DNA from: Cadophora sp. MPI-SDFR-AT-0126 | Lineage: Eukaryota; Ascomycota; Leotiomycetes; Helotiales; Ploettnerulaceae | Assembly: GCA_020747065.1 (NCBI GenBank) | Contig: JAGMVK010000014.1 | Location: forward strand, 62,001-126,000 | DNA length: 64,000 bases | Direction: 5' to 3' | In this document: piece by piece, positions 1 through 11,935 of the stretch | Numbering within the stretch: position 1 is the stretch's first letter | Layout of the letters: each line of letters opens with the position of its first letter | The notes under the pieces: model-generated | Seen by the model: only the letters and a program-made list of their open reading frames with translations | What the model was told of the DNA's origin: nothing | The model's database searches: none | Made by a program: the position numbers and the translations under genes

Positions 1-1
1 C

Positions 2-902
2 TGCTCACCTGGCGAGATTGGAGCTGATGTCTGTCATCTTAACTTGCACAAGACATTCTGTATTCCTCACGGTGGTGGTGGCCCAGGTGTTGGACCAATT
101 GGCGTCAAGTCTCATCTGGCCCCTTTCCTTCCAGGACATCCTCTAGTCAAGACTGGTGGAGAGAATGCCATCGCTCCTGTCAGTGGTGCTCCATGGGGAA
201 GCGCAAGTATTCTCCCTATCAGCTGGGCATATGTGAAAATGATGGGCGGACGTGGCCTGACACATGCTACCAAGATCACTCTCTTGAATGCCAATTACAT
301 CATGTCTCGACTTCGACCATACTACCCAATTCTCTATACCAACGAGAACTCCCGATGCGCCCACGAATTCATTCTCGACGTTCGAGGCTTCAAGGAGACC
401 TGTGGTATCGAAGCCATCGATATTGCCAAACGTCTCCAAGATTACGGGTTCCACGCTCCAACTATGAGTTGGCCGGTGGCAAACACCTTGATGATCGAGC
501 CTACGGAATCCGAAGGCAAAGACGAGTTGGATAGATTCATCGACGCCTTGATTTCCATTCGCGGAGAGATCCAAGCAGTTGAAGATGGCAATGTTCCAAA
601 AAAAGGTAACATCCTGAAGATGGCACCACATTCCCAGAAGGACCTGATTGTTGGAGAGTGGAACCGACCGTACACTCGCGAGCAGGCTGCTTATCCTCTG
701 CCATGGCTCAGAGAGAAGAAATTCTGGCCCAGCGTAACCAGATTAGATGATGGTAAGTTTCCAACCTCTTTCTCTCTGAGCATACATAGACTAATACTTC
801 GCAGCTTTCGGCGACATGAATCTCTTCTGTACATGCGGCCCTGTTGAACCAGTCGACGAAGCAGGCGGCATCACCGGCGCGGCCGCGCCCAGCCCCACAT
901 AA
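2..902 (+). CDS. GCV2: Glycine dehydrogenase (decarboxylating), P protein, 3' part
   Basis: This is the C-terminal third of the mitochondrial P protein of the glycine cleavage system, which decarboxylates glycine with pyridoxal phosphate and passes the aminomethyl group to the lipoyl H protein. The reading frame is already open at base 2, so the 5' end lies outside the window. The PLP-lysine motif [17 protein letters not shown] is near the start, followed by the conserved VSGAPWGSA and [16 protein letters not shown] blocks and the C-terminal [12 protein letters not shown] block. Exons are 2-752 and 805-902. The 52-nt intron has a GTAAGT donor and a CTAAT-type branch site. The last exon encodes a short tail ending in a TAA at 900-902. 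Nothing looks damaged. Identification is firm. Confidence 0.95.
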
Positions 903-2179
903 TACGCCGCCACATGAAACGACGAACTAGACTAATGAGCAACGCTTTATGCGATGGAGAGGTAATATCCGTGAAATTCAACATCAAAATTGCATGGAGT
1001 TGGTGGAAGATAACGAGTGAGCGCTTTTGCCAATTCCTTGAATTTTTGGGGGGGAATTTCAGATGATTTTGCTATCGGGTAAGGAAAGGTATAGGATCGG
1101 CGTTCTTAGATACAGGTGCTGGCTTCAACCGCCATTTTGCATTGCTGGGTGGAAATAGATCTGCTTTTCCAGTAGAATTCTTGAAATGTGAAGACGCCTG
1201 CCATTTTACCCCTGCATGTATGCGCTGAGGGAATCTTCAGTGAGATTTCTGCGGACGTCTTCTGTGTTTGTTCTTATTGAGCGCGTGCCACACATTGCGT
1301 TGATGTTTCCGTGTTCGAAGTCCCCTCGCTTATCTCAGGGGCTGATGTAAACAATCATCCGTCCTTGTCATTTCTCATGTTCTGCCTCTGGGTCGGCCTT
1401 GAGACTCTGACAACTTGACGTACTGTCTGTTTTTTTCTATCCTTAATCCGTTTTCGTATTGTGTCCCCAATGCTTCTATATCAGGGTCCGCAATACGTTT
1501 TGTCTGTCCTGGAGTTAGCGTCCTCGGCTCGTTTGGAAAGAGGTTAACAACCCCGAGTCCAAGACTTGCACATGTCTGCATGGTCTCGCAATACGTCTGA
1601 TACTACTCTTCACATTCACTCAAGCTTTGCACACTGATCATGAGCCTTCCGTATTTCCCCCGCTAAGGCTGCCTGAATACAAGAATAAATAGCACCTTCC
1701 CACCTCTCTCCACTTCTCCTCGCGGATTCTCACTTTCATAACAACGCCTTCTCGCAGCGTCAATTAGCAACATCGTGAGGAAGTCTACTCAACACGCCTA
1801 GCGCAGCCCGGCCCAGCTATCTTATGAGGCTTTAGCGTGCTTGCGAAGATTTTGCACTTCGCTGCATTACAACTTCTCTCACTGAACACAATTTTCCGCA
1901 GTGCGGATCACGTTCAGTTTTCGCTCACGTCTCCCTCGATCCTCGCTCATTTCAAGCACAACCAGTGCTCAAGTTGAATTCGGCCCAATTTGGAGCTCAT
2001 CTTCGACGTCTGAATATCTTTAGAAATTTTGAGCAAGGTCGAGAAACTCATTTTCAGCTTCATAAGGATTTCTTCCCCAATACAGTGTTCGAATGAGCTA
2101 TCGCTGCCAGATATTGAAGAACAGTTCAATCTGTTCACCTTGAATTTACGGTCAACCTATCGATCTGTCCTCACACAAC
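903..2179. other. Intergenic region between GCV2 and the GTPase gene
   Basis: About 1.3 kb without a supportable gene. It should hold the GCV2 3' UTR and the promoter and leader of the downstream GTPase. The last 400 bases are rich in CT tracts, typical of fungal 5' leaders. Small open frames on both strands show no protein-like composition. Confidence 0.6.
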
Positions 2180-5100
2180 ATGTCTGACCTATTCGTCAAA
2201 GAAGAGAACAGATGCTTACTACGCAGCCCTCGTCTGAGCAGCCAGATGGACGTCGACGAGAAGTTTCATCAAGGTTCTCATGTTTCTACCACACCATATT
2301 CCAGACCTGGTCAGAACTCTTTCGTGCAAAACCCAGAGTGGAGACAGCATAATGAGAATCATCTGAAGCGTGTTCTTACCAAGGAGAAGGCTGCTAAGGA
2401 CGGCGAAGAAGCTTTGAAAGCTCTGCTGAATGCCATGAAGGCTCATCTACTCTTGAATCCATCGTGTCAGTCCCGCATCAGCAGGATTAGTGGGTCCCCT
2501 TAAATCTCTTCCCAAGATATTGCTTCTTCCATCAAGGCTCGTGCGAAGACGTGTGTCTTTGCTAACACTTTTCATAGATACCGTTCTAAGTCGCAAGAAG
2601 ACTTTTAAAGTATTGGTCGGCTTCCTCGGTATCACAGGAGCCGGCAAGACAACTCTGATCAATGCCTTGATTGGATATCGAAATCTGCTCCCCTCATCTG
2701 CAGAACGTGCTTGCACAGCGGTCGTTGTTGAGATCGCATACAATCCAAGCAACGACAGCGACGCAGTGTTCAGATCGGACATAGTCTATATTACACGAGA
2801 TGAGTGGCGCGACGAGCTTGAGCGGTTCTTTGAAGACCTGGAAGCTCCAGTAGCTAGGGATGACGATCAAGATGAGGAGAGCGACATTGAACGCCGTGAG
2901 AGAATCAAGGAGACATTTGACAAGCTCAAATGTGTGTATCCGCACATCAAAAGCATGGATAAACTACGTTCATCATCAGTCGAAAAGCTCCTATTGGATC
3001 CCGCTGTCTGTAACCTGCTGGGGACCGTTGTCAAGGTGAAATGCGCAACGAAGATGCAGTTTTCCAAAATGATCAAGAGCCACATCGACAGTGGTGATAG
3101 TGATGGTACTTCAGCACAGTGGCCTCTAGTGAAGCTCGTTAGAGTCTTCGTCAAGTCCGAATTCTTGGAAAATGGCATCATCCTGGTTGACTTACCCGGA
3201 AATCTTGATAACAACTCTGCCAGATCAGCCATTGCCGAACACTACCAAAAGGAGCTCTCGGTCACATGCATATTGGCGGAAGCGAAGCGAGGTATTAGTG
3301 AGAAGAATGTGAGTTACCACGTGTGGCTTTTGATGCTAGAGTTAGCTGATATGGACCAGGCGCACGATTTGCTGGAAAAGGTTACGAAACGGAACTTGCA
3401 GCTGGATGGTCTCTACAATGCCGAGTCTTTGTGCTTTGTTCTCTCCCAGACAGATAGAGAGTTTGACATCATAGAATACTTGAACAGCCATCCGGCTCTG
3501 AAAGAGCATTGTGCTGCTGATCATCAGAAAGTCCTCGACTTAGTTATTAGCCTCAAGAATCGTCTGAAGGAAGAGGGAGCCGCCAAGTTAGTTGATTCTA
3601 CCAATCGAAAGCGTGTCAGAGAATTCTCAACCAGGTCCAAAGATCTGAAAGCCCAGCTAGGTATAGCTTCCAATGCATTACCTCCTCCTGGACGCAATGT
3701 GAAGCGTTCAGCTAGTGACATAGATTCAGGTAAGAATTTAGCCTGACATCTGTCAACCTGTCTGTACTGACATATCTCAGCCTCAAACGTCATCCAAGCA
3801 ACAGCTGAACAAATGGCATCTCGAAATGAGCTTGCGGAAGTACAGAAGCTCCTAAATGATGCAAGAAAGGCTTACCATGAAGGGGCGGAGGAGCTAGCAT
3901 CTCTCGGGCGCAGAGTCAGTCACATCCGAAAGGCTCTATTCCATGCCAGATCACGAATCAGAGTTGCGTGCATTCAGAATCGCAACAAGGCAGCTACAAC
4001 TGCGATCAGAAGAGACTATAATGAAACCCTGACCGAGATGGGTAGGGAATCTTCTGGTCCTCTGGAAGTTTTCTGCGTCGCCGCAACAGTTCATTTACAG
4101 TATCTAAGAATGGAACCCTCCTTCGTGCACCCAGGATTCCCGCATCGACCAGACACCCAAATTGGTAGACTCAGAGACTGGCTTGTCAGCACAACATTTC
4201 CTACTCGTGAATCGTATGCACAGGCATTTCTAGAGGATGTTGAAGCAACTCTGGATTCCATGATGCCTTGGATCGAGGACAAATACGCCGATCACAAGAT
4301 GCCCGTTGATATCCGAGAGCAGTGGGAGCCTCAAATGGATAGAGAGTTGAACGAGCTGCAAAATGTAAGTACCCTCCTTGAAAGTTTGCTTCTTTGCCAG
4401 AGAGAATTCTGACTCGAAGTAGCAGTTTTCCCAGCTCAAGTTGCGCGCCTCTGGAGGTTTCAAGCAACTAGTTCGGACAGGTCTCTACCCTAAGATGCCA
4501 GAGGCCGAGCAGGATGCTGTTTCCAGAGCCAAGGATGTCGTTGAAGGCTGGGCAAAGGGTCTGCATTGGAGCACCCACAGATCCATTAATCGAAACCATG
4601 GAGACTGGAAGGACTCTCGTAGGAGAGACCACAAGTGGAATGGACTACTGTAAGTCATGCCACAGGTCCTGTCGCTCTTCCATTGTCTGATCGCATATAG
4701 TGTCCACGAACTCACGACCCCTTTGGTTTCTTCCTGGGATAAGACTTTCACTCGAACGTTCCCCACCGAGCGTGATGCATATGTAGTTGACGGTCAAAAA
4801 CTCATCGCCGATTTCGCAGATAAAGTATCGGATGCCAACTTCTGCCCTGATGTAGCGAATGGCTTAGCAGTCCTCAAAGATCACATCATGAGAACCCAAA
4901 CGTTACTAAAAAGCCAAACCACAAATACGTTCGAGGGCGTCACTAAAGCTATCAGAAAAGCACATAAGACTGCTACCCCAGCCCTCAAGCAGTTTTTAAT
5001 TCCTATCTATGACAAATGCGCCTCAGAAGGAGGAGCTGGTCACTACGCGAGAAACAAAGCCCTCCACAAGAATACGATGAGAAACCGGGGCCTCCAAATG

Positions 5101-5484
5101 TATCAAACAGGCACCCTGGCCATCAGAAGTGCACTCGACAATATGTTGGAGAGTCTCTCGCCCAGTTTCGATGGAATTCACAAGGCGATACTTGACCAGA
5201 TCCGAGAAGATATCCAGCTGTTTTTCGAGCAAAATAGCACAAATGGCAGCAGAAGAAGTGCTCGGAGAGTTGAGTCTCCTTCGAAAATCAAGCTCCAGGA
5301 GGACCTCTTGGTTATCATCGATAATCTAGCACAGGCTTGGAAGTCGGAGGTTAATACGCAACCCAAGCAAGAGATTGATGATGAGGATGACGAGGAGACC
5401 ACCTTCGATGATGCAGAGTTCTTCGTCGTCGACAATAACGATGAACAGGATGAGGATTATGAGTACAAAAGCGATCAGGATTAA
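2180..5484 (+). CDS. Large dynamin-like GTPase, nuclear GTPase SLIP-GC-like
   Basis: A 992-residue P-loop GTPase resembling the SLIP-GC-type proteins common in filamentous fungi. My model has exons 2180-2465, 2578-3308, 3360-3729, 3781-4364, 4426-4649 and 4701-5484, which join in frame. The P-loop GITGAGKT lies at about residues 113-120, the G3 motif DLPG at about 300-303, and a degenerate G4-like SQTD near residue 360. The rest is charged and helical and ends in a very acidic tail (DDEDDEETTFDD). The 51-nt intron at 3309-3359 is a multiple of three without a stop; I call it from its GTGAGT donor, a CTGAT branch-like site and because its removal restores the family-like run EKN-AHDLLEKVTKRNLQLDG. 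The acceptor of exon 4 could be 3 nt earlier. GTPase membership is clear; the cellular role in fungi is not established. Confidence 0.85.
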
Positions 5485-7768
5485 GATCCCCTGACTCTAC
5501 CTCGCCTCAGAAGATACATCACCCTTCGGAACTCACTCGTCCCTCCACTACACATCATATTCGTTTTGTCATTAGACTATCGAAATGCCCCGAGTAGCAT
5601 ATATGCGGACTAGGCGTCATTTCGCACCAATGCTTGCGTTGTCACTGCCCGGCGTTTCATTACACATATGGTCTCGTAGTGAGCGTTTTGATTCGGTGCG
5701 CAACACAAGCATTCTTTACATATCAGCTGGACGGATCTGGAATGAGCTGCATGGAATATTGCCTCCTATGAGTGTGTAACATGGCAGCATGAAATTCGAG
5801 CAGCTAGAGCAATGCAATACATCTCATATCCACTATTTGTTGTGATATCTTTGTGAACTGCTTCCCCACCCATTTCTGTGATTTCGTCTCACAGCTTCAA
5901 TCCTCAGGAAGAAGTCCATCTTCTTAAACCAGAGTACATAATTCTCCCCTCCTGAATTTTCTCCCCAAACAGTCGCAACAAGTTCCCCTCTTCTGCTAAA
6001 CTCCACCCAAGTCGACTCCCAAGCCAACCATTATCCCGAAGCGGCTACGGGTGATAAACCTTAGATCACCTGCATTAGCACGATGCATGCACGCACATAC
6101 CCACGCACATATTAACATGGTGTATGATGTACGGAATAAGCATCAATGCCGATGTGGCCTGACGATAAATGCGAGCCGCGCCGTTGTTAAGTGTGGGGGA
6201 CAGGGCTGCCGTATGCAAGTGCGAATGTTCATTATCCGTTTTGGGAATGGGGATTGATCTGAGAGAAATACAAGATTAGCGCAAAAGCTCAAGAGCTAAT
6301 TACTTACCACCTCAAGTACAAATCCTCTTGTTTCACTCTACACACACCCCAACCATTTCGTACCACCGACTCACAATCAGGAGACTAGACTACGCTTCGT
6401 AGAGGGCGGAAGCAAGGAAAATGGGAACTTGGTTGGGTATTTGCTGGGCTTGGGGCTGAGCTGAAGGATAGGGAAGGGGACTGCATGTGGAATTTGGGTG
6501 AGAGATGAAAGGATATTTCCATGGGGGTTGATTTAGAGTATGTCCTGGTTTAGATTGAGGCATCGATGCGATGAAATTTTTCTAGAACAGCACATCGACT
6601 TGAGGGAATATGCTCAAGTCCAACAACAGTCTGAAAAGAAAACTCTTTCAGACCGGTCATGGCTCAAAAAGAACCTGACTGCTGTTTCAATTAGGAACGC
6701 CAAAACCGATGCTTGTCTCGTGAAGTGCTGACTGCTGAACCTTGTCCAGCTCGAACATTGTAGCAAATGAGCTTCAGTAAACACATTCCCGAAACAAAAT
6801 CATGATTTCGAATCCAAGACTTCCCAACTGCATACAACTGATATGGCTGCCAACTTTTCGTTCTTCGTTCCCATTTAGGAATATGCTACGAAGCCAAGAT
6901 GAACACCTCAACAGCCCGATCCAGCAGCATAGCAGCCTATGTAACCTGGTCAATTTTTCTTTGATCACTGATATGCCCGCACGACTCATTCAGTCATCCA
7001 GTCACCTCGCTTCGCTCGGTTCAGTCAACATCATCATGGTCCGGCAGCCAAACACAACCCGGCATCTTAGCCAAACCCAAAACCAAGACCAAAAGAATAC
7101 CAACGCCAGCCAAAACTAACGCAAATCCATAGAGGATCTTTGGTCCGGAAACAGGAACTAATCAATTACCCTTTTCTGCAAATGATGATTGCGATGTGCA
7201 ACAAAGAACAACATCCCGTTGTTTTGGCGTTCCTGTAAACCTTGTCTGACTTGTGGAACTGGGCTTGTTGGTGGAACGAGATATGCGAGGACGCGGACAT
7301 GGCTGAATGCAAAGGTTGCCTATTTAGGATAATGCTCTTTGCGATGTGCAACACAAAATCCGATGGGGATGGATTGGGACAATGTGGATTGAGTGGGAGG
7401 GGTAAACTGGTTGCTTGATTGGAAATCACCTTGGTTGATGATGCGAGGTTGAGATAGAAATGACCTGAGGTAGGTGTTGTGGTCACCCGCCGCATGATGA
7501 TGGACTTGATTTCTTAAACGGGCAAGGACAAGGAAATGAGAAGCAGCCGAGGATTTTAGATTTTGTTTCATTTCTCTGCTCGCTCCTCATTATGCTATTA
7601 AGTGTATATCCTCCGTCCAGTCCCTATAGAAATCGTTTCGATTCAATATCAACATCTAATGAGAAGAACGGCCTTTTTCGAGGATATGATACATGAACAC
7701 GTACTGTTACAACGGAAGCAATTGCTCCATCACACATTCTCTCGTTCCTCAACTCCGCCAGGCAGCAT
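5485..7768. other. Gene-poor region between the GTPase gene and ERG6
   Basis: 2.3 kb separating the convergent 3' ends of the GTPase gene and ERG6. Open frames here are short, start mostly at non-ATG codons and have no recognisable domains. I see no RNA gene and no clear repeat beyond short CA-rich runs near 6085-6115. Confidence 0.55.
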
Positions 7769-9058
7769 CTACTTCAACGGCTTTCTGGCGACCATCAAGT
7801 ACATGGGTGTGAAGAGATCCTCCTTGCCACCGGCCACCAAACAATCAGCAGCAAGAGCCAAGCTGTTAGCAGTCTTTTGTGTTCCGCCTGGTGCGATGCC
7901 GACCATCTCCAAAACGCCAACAAATCTGTGAGTTATACCTCTTCCCCACTTGGTCATTCGTGCAATTGTTGGGAAATCCCAGATGGATCCCATCATGCTG
8001 AAATCTCCTGCAAGAGGGTAGTACCATGGGGTGGCATCTGGTCTTTTGGCCAAATCTTCGTGGAGCTCCAACTCGAATCCAGCAGCCTTGATAGCGGCAA
8101 GACCCTCAGAGATCTTGACCATGTTGGAAATTCCGTCACCAATCTCGATACCAAGACGAATCTCGCGATGGTGCTCGTTATCGTTATCATATTTATCGGT
8201 CATAAGCCATTCGTACACACCAAAGACGCCACCGGGCTTGAGGACCTTGAAGATCTGGCTGTAGACGCCTTCCAGGGAAGGAGCGTGGACAGTAGCCTCG
8301 ATGGCGTATACACAGTCGAAGGAGTTTTCGGGGAAGGACATTTGCTGTTTGAGTTAGCAAGAGCACAGAAAATCTAGAGAGCTAGACATACCATGAAGTC
8401 ACCCTTTACAAAATCCAATCGATGAGAAAGACCCTCCTTCTGCGCGTATCTTGTGGCACGTTCGATTTGGTAATCGTTGTTGTTCAATCCAGTGATGTGC
8501 GCGCCGGTGAACTTGGCAATTTCTCTCGCAGGGCCACCCACACCGCAGCCAACGTCAAGGACTTTATCTCCATCCTTGATACCAATCTTGGCCGCAAGAT
8601 AATGTTCGTGACGGGCAATGGCTTGGTAGAATGGTTCGCCGTATGCGAATCGGCAGAAATGGAAAGATTGGCCCCAACCGTACTCATAGAGATCCGTGCC
8701 GAGATTGTAGTAACTGAAAAGACTTAGCAATGCAAAAGGGGTTGCCAAAGTGGGACGACATACTGTCTTGTGAGGGTAGCATATTCTGCTTTTCTGGCCT
8801 GGACATCGAGAGTTAGCAATTACTGGTTGTAGACCAAGAGCGTGCGCCTTGTACCTCTCTGATCTCAGGGGTTTCGTCCTTTGCAGCCTTATCATCCCAG
8901 TGCTTGAAGTACTCGTCAACAGCAGCCTTCTGCGCGGCCTTATCCTTCTTCAACATCGCACTGAATCCTCCCTTCGCAGCGGACGAGTCCTTGTGCATGG
9001 CCTTGTTGAAGGCCGCGTCGCGGCTATGGTCCTCAGTCTCGAGTTTTGCGGGAGCCAT
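7769..9058 (-). CDS. ERG6: Sterol 24-C-methyltransferase
   Basis: A 378-residue protein (yeast Erg6 is of similar length) that transfers a methyl group from S-adenosylmethionine to C-24 of zymosterol-type sterols in ergosterol synthesis, at the ER and lipid droplets. Exons on the minus strand are 9058-8855, 8798-8764, 8713-8392 and 8344-7769, all joining in frame. SAM motif [15 protein letters not shown], starts at about residue 132. The sterol-methyltransferase region [13 protein letters not shown] is at about 89-101, and the acidic sterol-binding segment [10 protein letters not shown] follows. The C-terminal sterol_MT_C domain is complete. The start is the only ATG that gives the charged N-terminus [10 protein letters not shown]. 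The gene is divergent from SLT11 across about 640 bp. Confidence 0.97.
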
Positions 9059-9698
9059 TGTAAAGAGTGGAGATGAGATGGAGAGAAGGAATGAAGAAGA
9101 TTCGACAAGTCAGAAGTAGAAGAAAAGAAAGAGTTTCGTTGTGGGAAAGGAGTTGTTGTTTATATTTCGCAAGTAAGGAGGATGGGTGTCAAGTGGCGGG
9201 CGGTGTCTGGAAATTATTGTGCCTGATAGGGGTCGTCGGGTTCTGCCAGATCCACCTGGACCGAGCTAATAATCTCGTTTTCGGATTGAAATACCCACTA
9301 ACCTTAATTAATGGTGATCCTGGTGTTGGAAAGCGCCGCGCAGCAGTTCCAGTGGATATGATTAACATAGAAAAGTATTTTGGATATTCAATTCGACTCC
9401 TTTTTGACTGTACTAAGATGAGATTGGGACTTACAGTATTGGCTCCGCAGATCAACATTCTTTCACTTACCGTAATGCACCAATCAATCTTTAACATCAA
9501 TTGATCAAGTAAAGTCACGTGCTGGCGGTCACGCCTGCTGGCGATAAAGCTGATTACCAGAATTTTTGATATCGGCGTTCCTCAGCCTCACTACCGCATC
9601 ACCACATCGCCACCCCTCGAGCGCAGCTCACAACTACACCCGGACTCGCCTTACATCTTACCGACCATCAAAAAGATAACCGCTTAAGTTCGCTCAAA
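9059..9698. promoter_or_regulatory. Bidirectional promoter region of ERG6 and SLT11
   Basis: 640 bp between the two divergent start codons. It holds both promoters and 5' leaders. The SLT11 side is CA/CT-rich just before the ATG (ACTACCGCATCACCACATCG and similar), as is usual for fungal leaders. Individual transcription factor sites cannot be assigned by eye. Confidence 0.5.
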
Positions 9699-10838
9699 AT
9701 GCCGCCTCAGATCAAGCAAGACCTGAACCGCTCGGGCTGGGAAACCACCGACTTCCCCTCAGTCTGCGAGAACTGCCTCCCTGAGAATCCCTACGTCCAG
9801 ATGATCAAGCAAGACTACGGAGAAGAATGCAAGATCTGTACGCGCCCGTTCACGGTCTTCAAATGGAAAGCAGACCGCACAGCGCGAAGCAAGCGTACCA
9901 ACATCTGTCTCACTTGCGCCCGACTAAAGAACTGCTGCCAATGCTGTATGCTCGATCTCTCCTTCGGTCTCCCAATTGTCGTCCGTGATGCCGCCCTCAA
10001 GATGGTAGCACCTGGTCCACAGAGCGCAGTCAACAGAGAATACTACGCCCAGGAGCATGAGAAGGAGATTGAGGAGGGTAGAGGGGGAGTGGAGGCATAT
10101 GAGAAGACGGATGAGAAGGCCAGGGAACTGTTGAGGAGGCTGGCAAACTCAGAACCATACTTCAAGAAGCAGAGGAGGATAGGTCCTGCCGATGGTGAAG
10201 AAGGCGAGGAAAGTGCGCTCCAAACTTCGTTGACTACGAATGGACCAGGACCGATCCGAACCCGGGATAGCAGAGGAGGGGCAACTTCACGGGGTGCAGT
10301 ACGTGGAGGAAGAGGCGGAGCGAGAGGTGGCAGAACATTCCCGAGCGCCGCGCAATTACCACCTACCGCGCAGGACATCCAGCCGCCAGCCGATCAGTCT
10401 ATTACCTCACTTTTCGTTACTGGTGTCGAGGATGATCTGCCAGAACACAAGATCCGGGACTTCTTCTCGCCGTATGGGAAGATCAGGTCTCTAGTCTGCT
10501 CACATATGTCGCATTGTGCATTCATCAATTACAACACACGAGAAGGTGCGGAAGCTGCAGCGAACGCTTTGCAGGGTAGAGCCGTAATTGCGGGATGTCC
10601 TCTGCGCGTACAATGGGGTAGACCGAGACCTATTGGTACTATGGATAAGGATGAGCGCATAGCAACAGGGAGGGAAGGGCGTAATGCATTTGCAGGCTCT
10701 GGAAGGGGTGGCGCTGCGAGAGGTCAACAGCGGGCAATTCCTGCTCCAGAGAAAGATGATCTGGCTAGCATGTCTGCTGTCGCTGCTCCACCGGGCGCTG
10801 GTGATGTTCAGTACGCAAGTTTGTCTGGGAATCAATAG
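9699..10838 (+). CDS. SLT11: Pre-mRNA-splicing factor SLT11/ECM2 (RBM22-type)
   Basis: Intronless, 379 residues. It belongs to the SLT11/ECM2/RBM22 family, which sits in the NineTeen/active-site module of the spliceosome and contacts U6 and the pre-mRNA. The N-terminal cysteine-rich zinc-binding region (about residues 20-90) has the paired CxxC motifs CENC, CKIC, CLTC and CQCC. A charged linker follows, then an RGG-type arginine/glycine-rich segment (about 190-215). A single RRM at about 236-305 includes SLFVTGV and the RNP1-like CAFINY. A second glycine/arginine-rich tail closes the protein. Length and domain order match the fungal family. Start chosen at the ATG of MPPQIKQDLNRSGWE, the typical family N-terminus. 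Confidence 0.96.
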   Translation: MPPQIKQDLNRSGWETTDFPSVCENCLPENPYVQMIKQDYGEECKICTRPFTVFKWKADRTARSKRTNICLTCARLKNCCQCCMLDLSFGLPIVVRDAALKMVAPGPQSAVNREYYAQEHEKEIEEGRGGVEAYEKTDEKARELLRRLANSEPYFKKQRRIGPADGEEGEESALQTSLTTNGPGPIRTRDSRGGATSRGAVRGGRGGARGGRTFPSAAQLPPTAQDIQPPADQSITSLFVTGVEDDLPEHKIRDFFSPYGKIRSLVCSHMSHCAFINYNTREGAEAAANALQGRAVIAGCPLRVQWGRPRPIGTMDKDERIATGREGRNAFAGSGRGGAARGQQRAIPAPEKDDLASMSAVAAPPGAGDVQYASLSGNQ

Positions 10839-11333
10839 GACTGGGAATTGCATGAGCTTGGCGTCTTGGAAGGCAGCTGTTTATGTCGAAGGATGTTTGA
10901 TTAGCGAGTTTCCTTTGGAATGCAGATTAGACCTTGATGCTCATGACCATCCGTGTGCTTTAATTTAGTTTCCAACTCGTGACGTTGATTTATCTAGCCG
11001 AATCTGGGTCAAGACCTCTTTGAACTTTCGGCATCTGACGATGCACTGCTGCCTTCGCTTATCCGTTCCTGCGATGCAAACAGAAGCAGGTTTAGTTCTT
11101 TTAGCTACTCTCGCACTACATACAGCTCAGCCCACATCAGATAGGCAATTATAGACCTTAGACAGTTGACGAGCAGCTTTAATCAGCGATCACAGCCATT
11201 GATATAATACAATCTAGCCAATCACCTTCATACAACACCATGCTTCCATCAACACAACACAGTCTTTATACATCCCAATGCAACCATCGCAATGCCAATA
11301 ATACACTCCCAATTCTCAAACATCCAATCATCC
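10839..11333. other. Intergenic region between SLT11 and MZM1
   Basis: About 500 bp between convergent genes. It should contain both 3' UTRs. No open frame of note and no repeat seen. Confidence 0.6.
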
Positions 11334-11804
11334 CTAGCGATCAGAGCACTTCTTCCCATCAATAACCACTTTCTGTCCATTTGGCATTTTGACCGTATCA
11401 TTATCACCTCTCTCAGTATGCTCATGAATGCGAAGTTCTGCGAATCATTAGCATGAACATCTCATCCAACTCTCATTTCCAAGCATGAAAAGAATGATTA
11501 CTTACTGTACCGATCGTTCCCCTCCAACTTCCCCTGCACCACATTCTCTCTCAAGATCTTCGCCACCTCCTCAGCATGCGCAATTGCTGGCGCTAATGCC
11601 GGATCGTCAAGACTCATTGATGCATTCTTTCGAAACCCATTACGGGCTTCACTACGTGCGGCGTGGAGGAGGTGTGTGTCGCCTGGAAATTCGTGTGAGT
11701 GGAGTGGAGGCGCAAGATGGTAGAAATTGATAAAAATGGAAGAACGTACCTTGGAACGCTAATCGTGCTGAACGAAGAAGGTGCCTGTATGCTGCTGAAG
11801 CCAT
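11334..11804 (-). CDS. MZM1: Mitochondrial zinc maintenance protein 1 (LYR family)
   Basis: A 111-residue LYR-motif protein of the mitochondrial matrix. In yeast Mzm1 stabilises the Rieske iron-sulfur protein before its insertion into complex III and affects the matrix zinc pool. No single open frame covers it because it has three small exons: 11804-11750, 11682-11506 and 11437-11334. They join in frame (336 nt). The N-terminus [17 protein letters not shown] carries the LYR-like tripeptide. The middle contains [19 protein letters not shown] and the end [17 protein letters not shown], both characteristic of this family. Both introns have canonical GT-AG ends. It is divergent from the decayed gene starting at 11936. 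Confidence 0.93.
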
Positions 11805-11935
11805 TTCGTCGGGATTGTCTGATTGTTTCCTGGTTTGACCATCAGCATTTTGTACTCCATCATTACGAATAGTATGCTTATGGAACTGCGATTGCAACCG
11901 AATAGACGAAAGGAAAGTGCAGGGCCATAGGAAAG

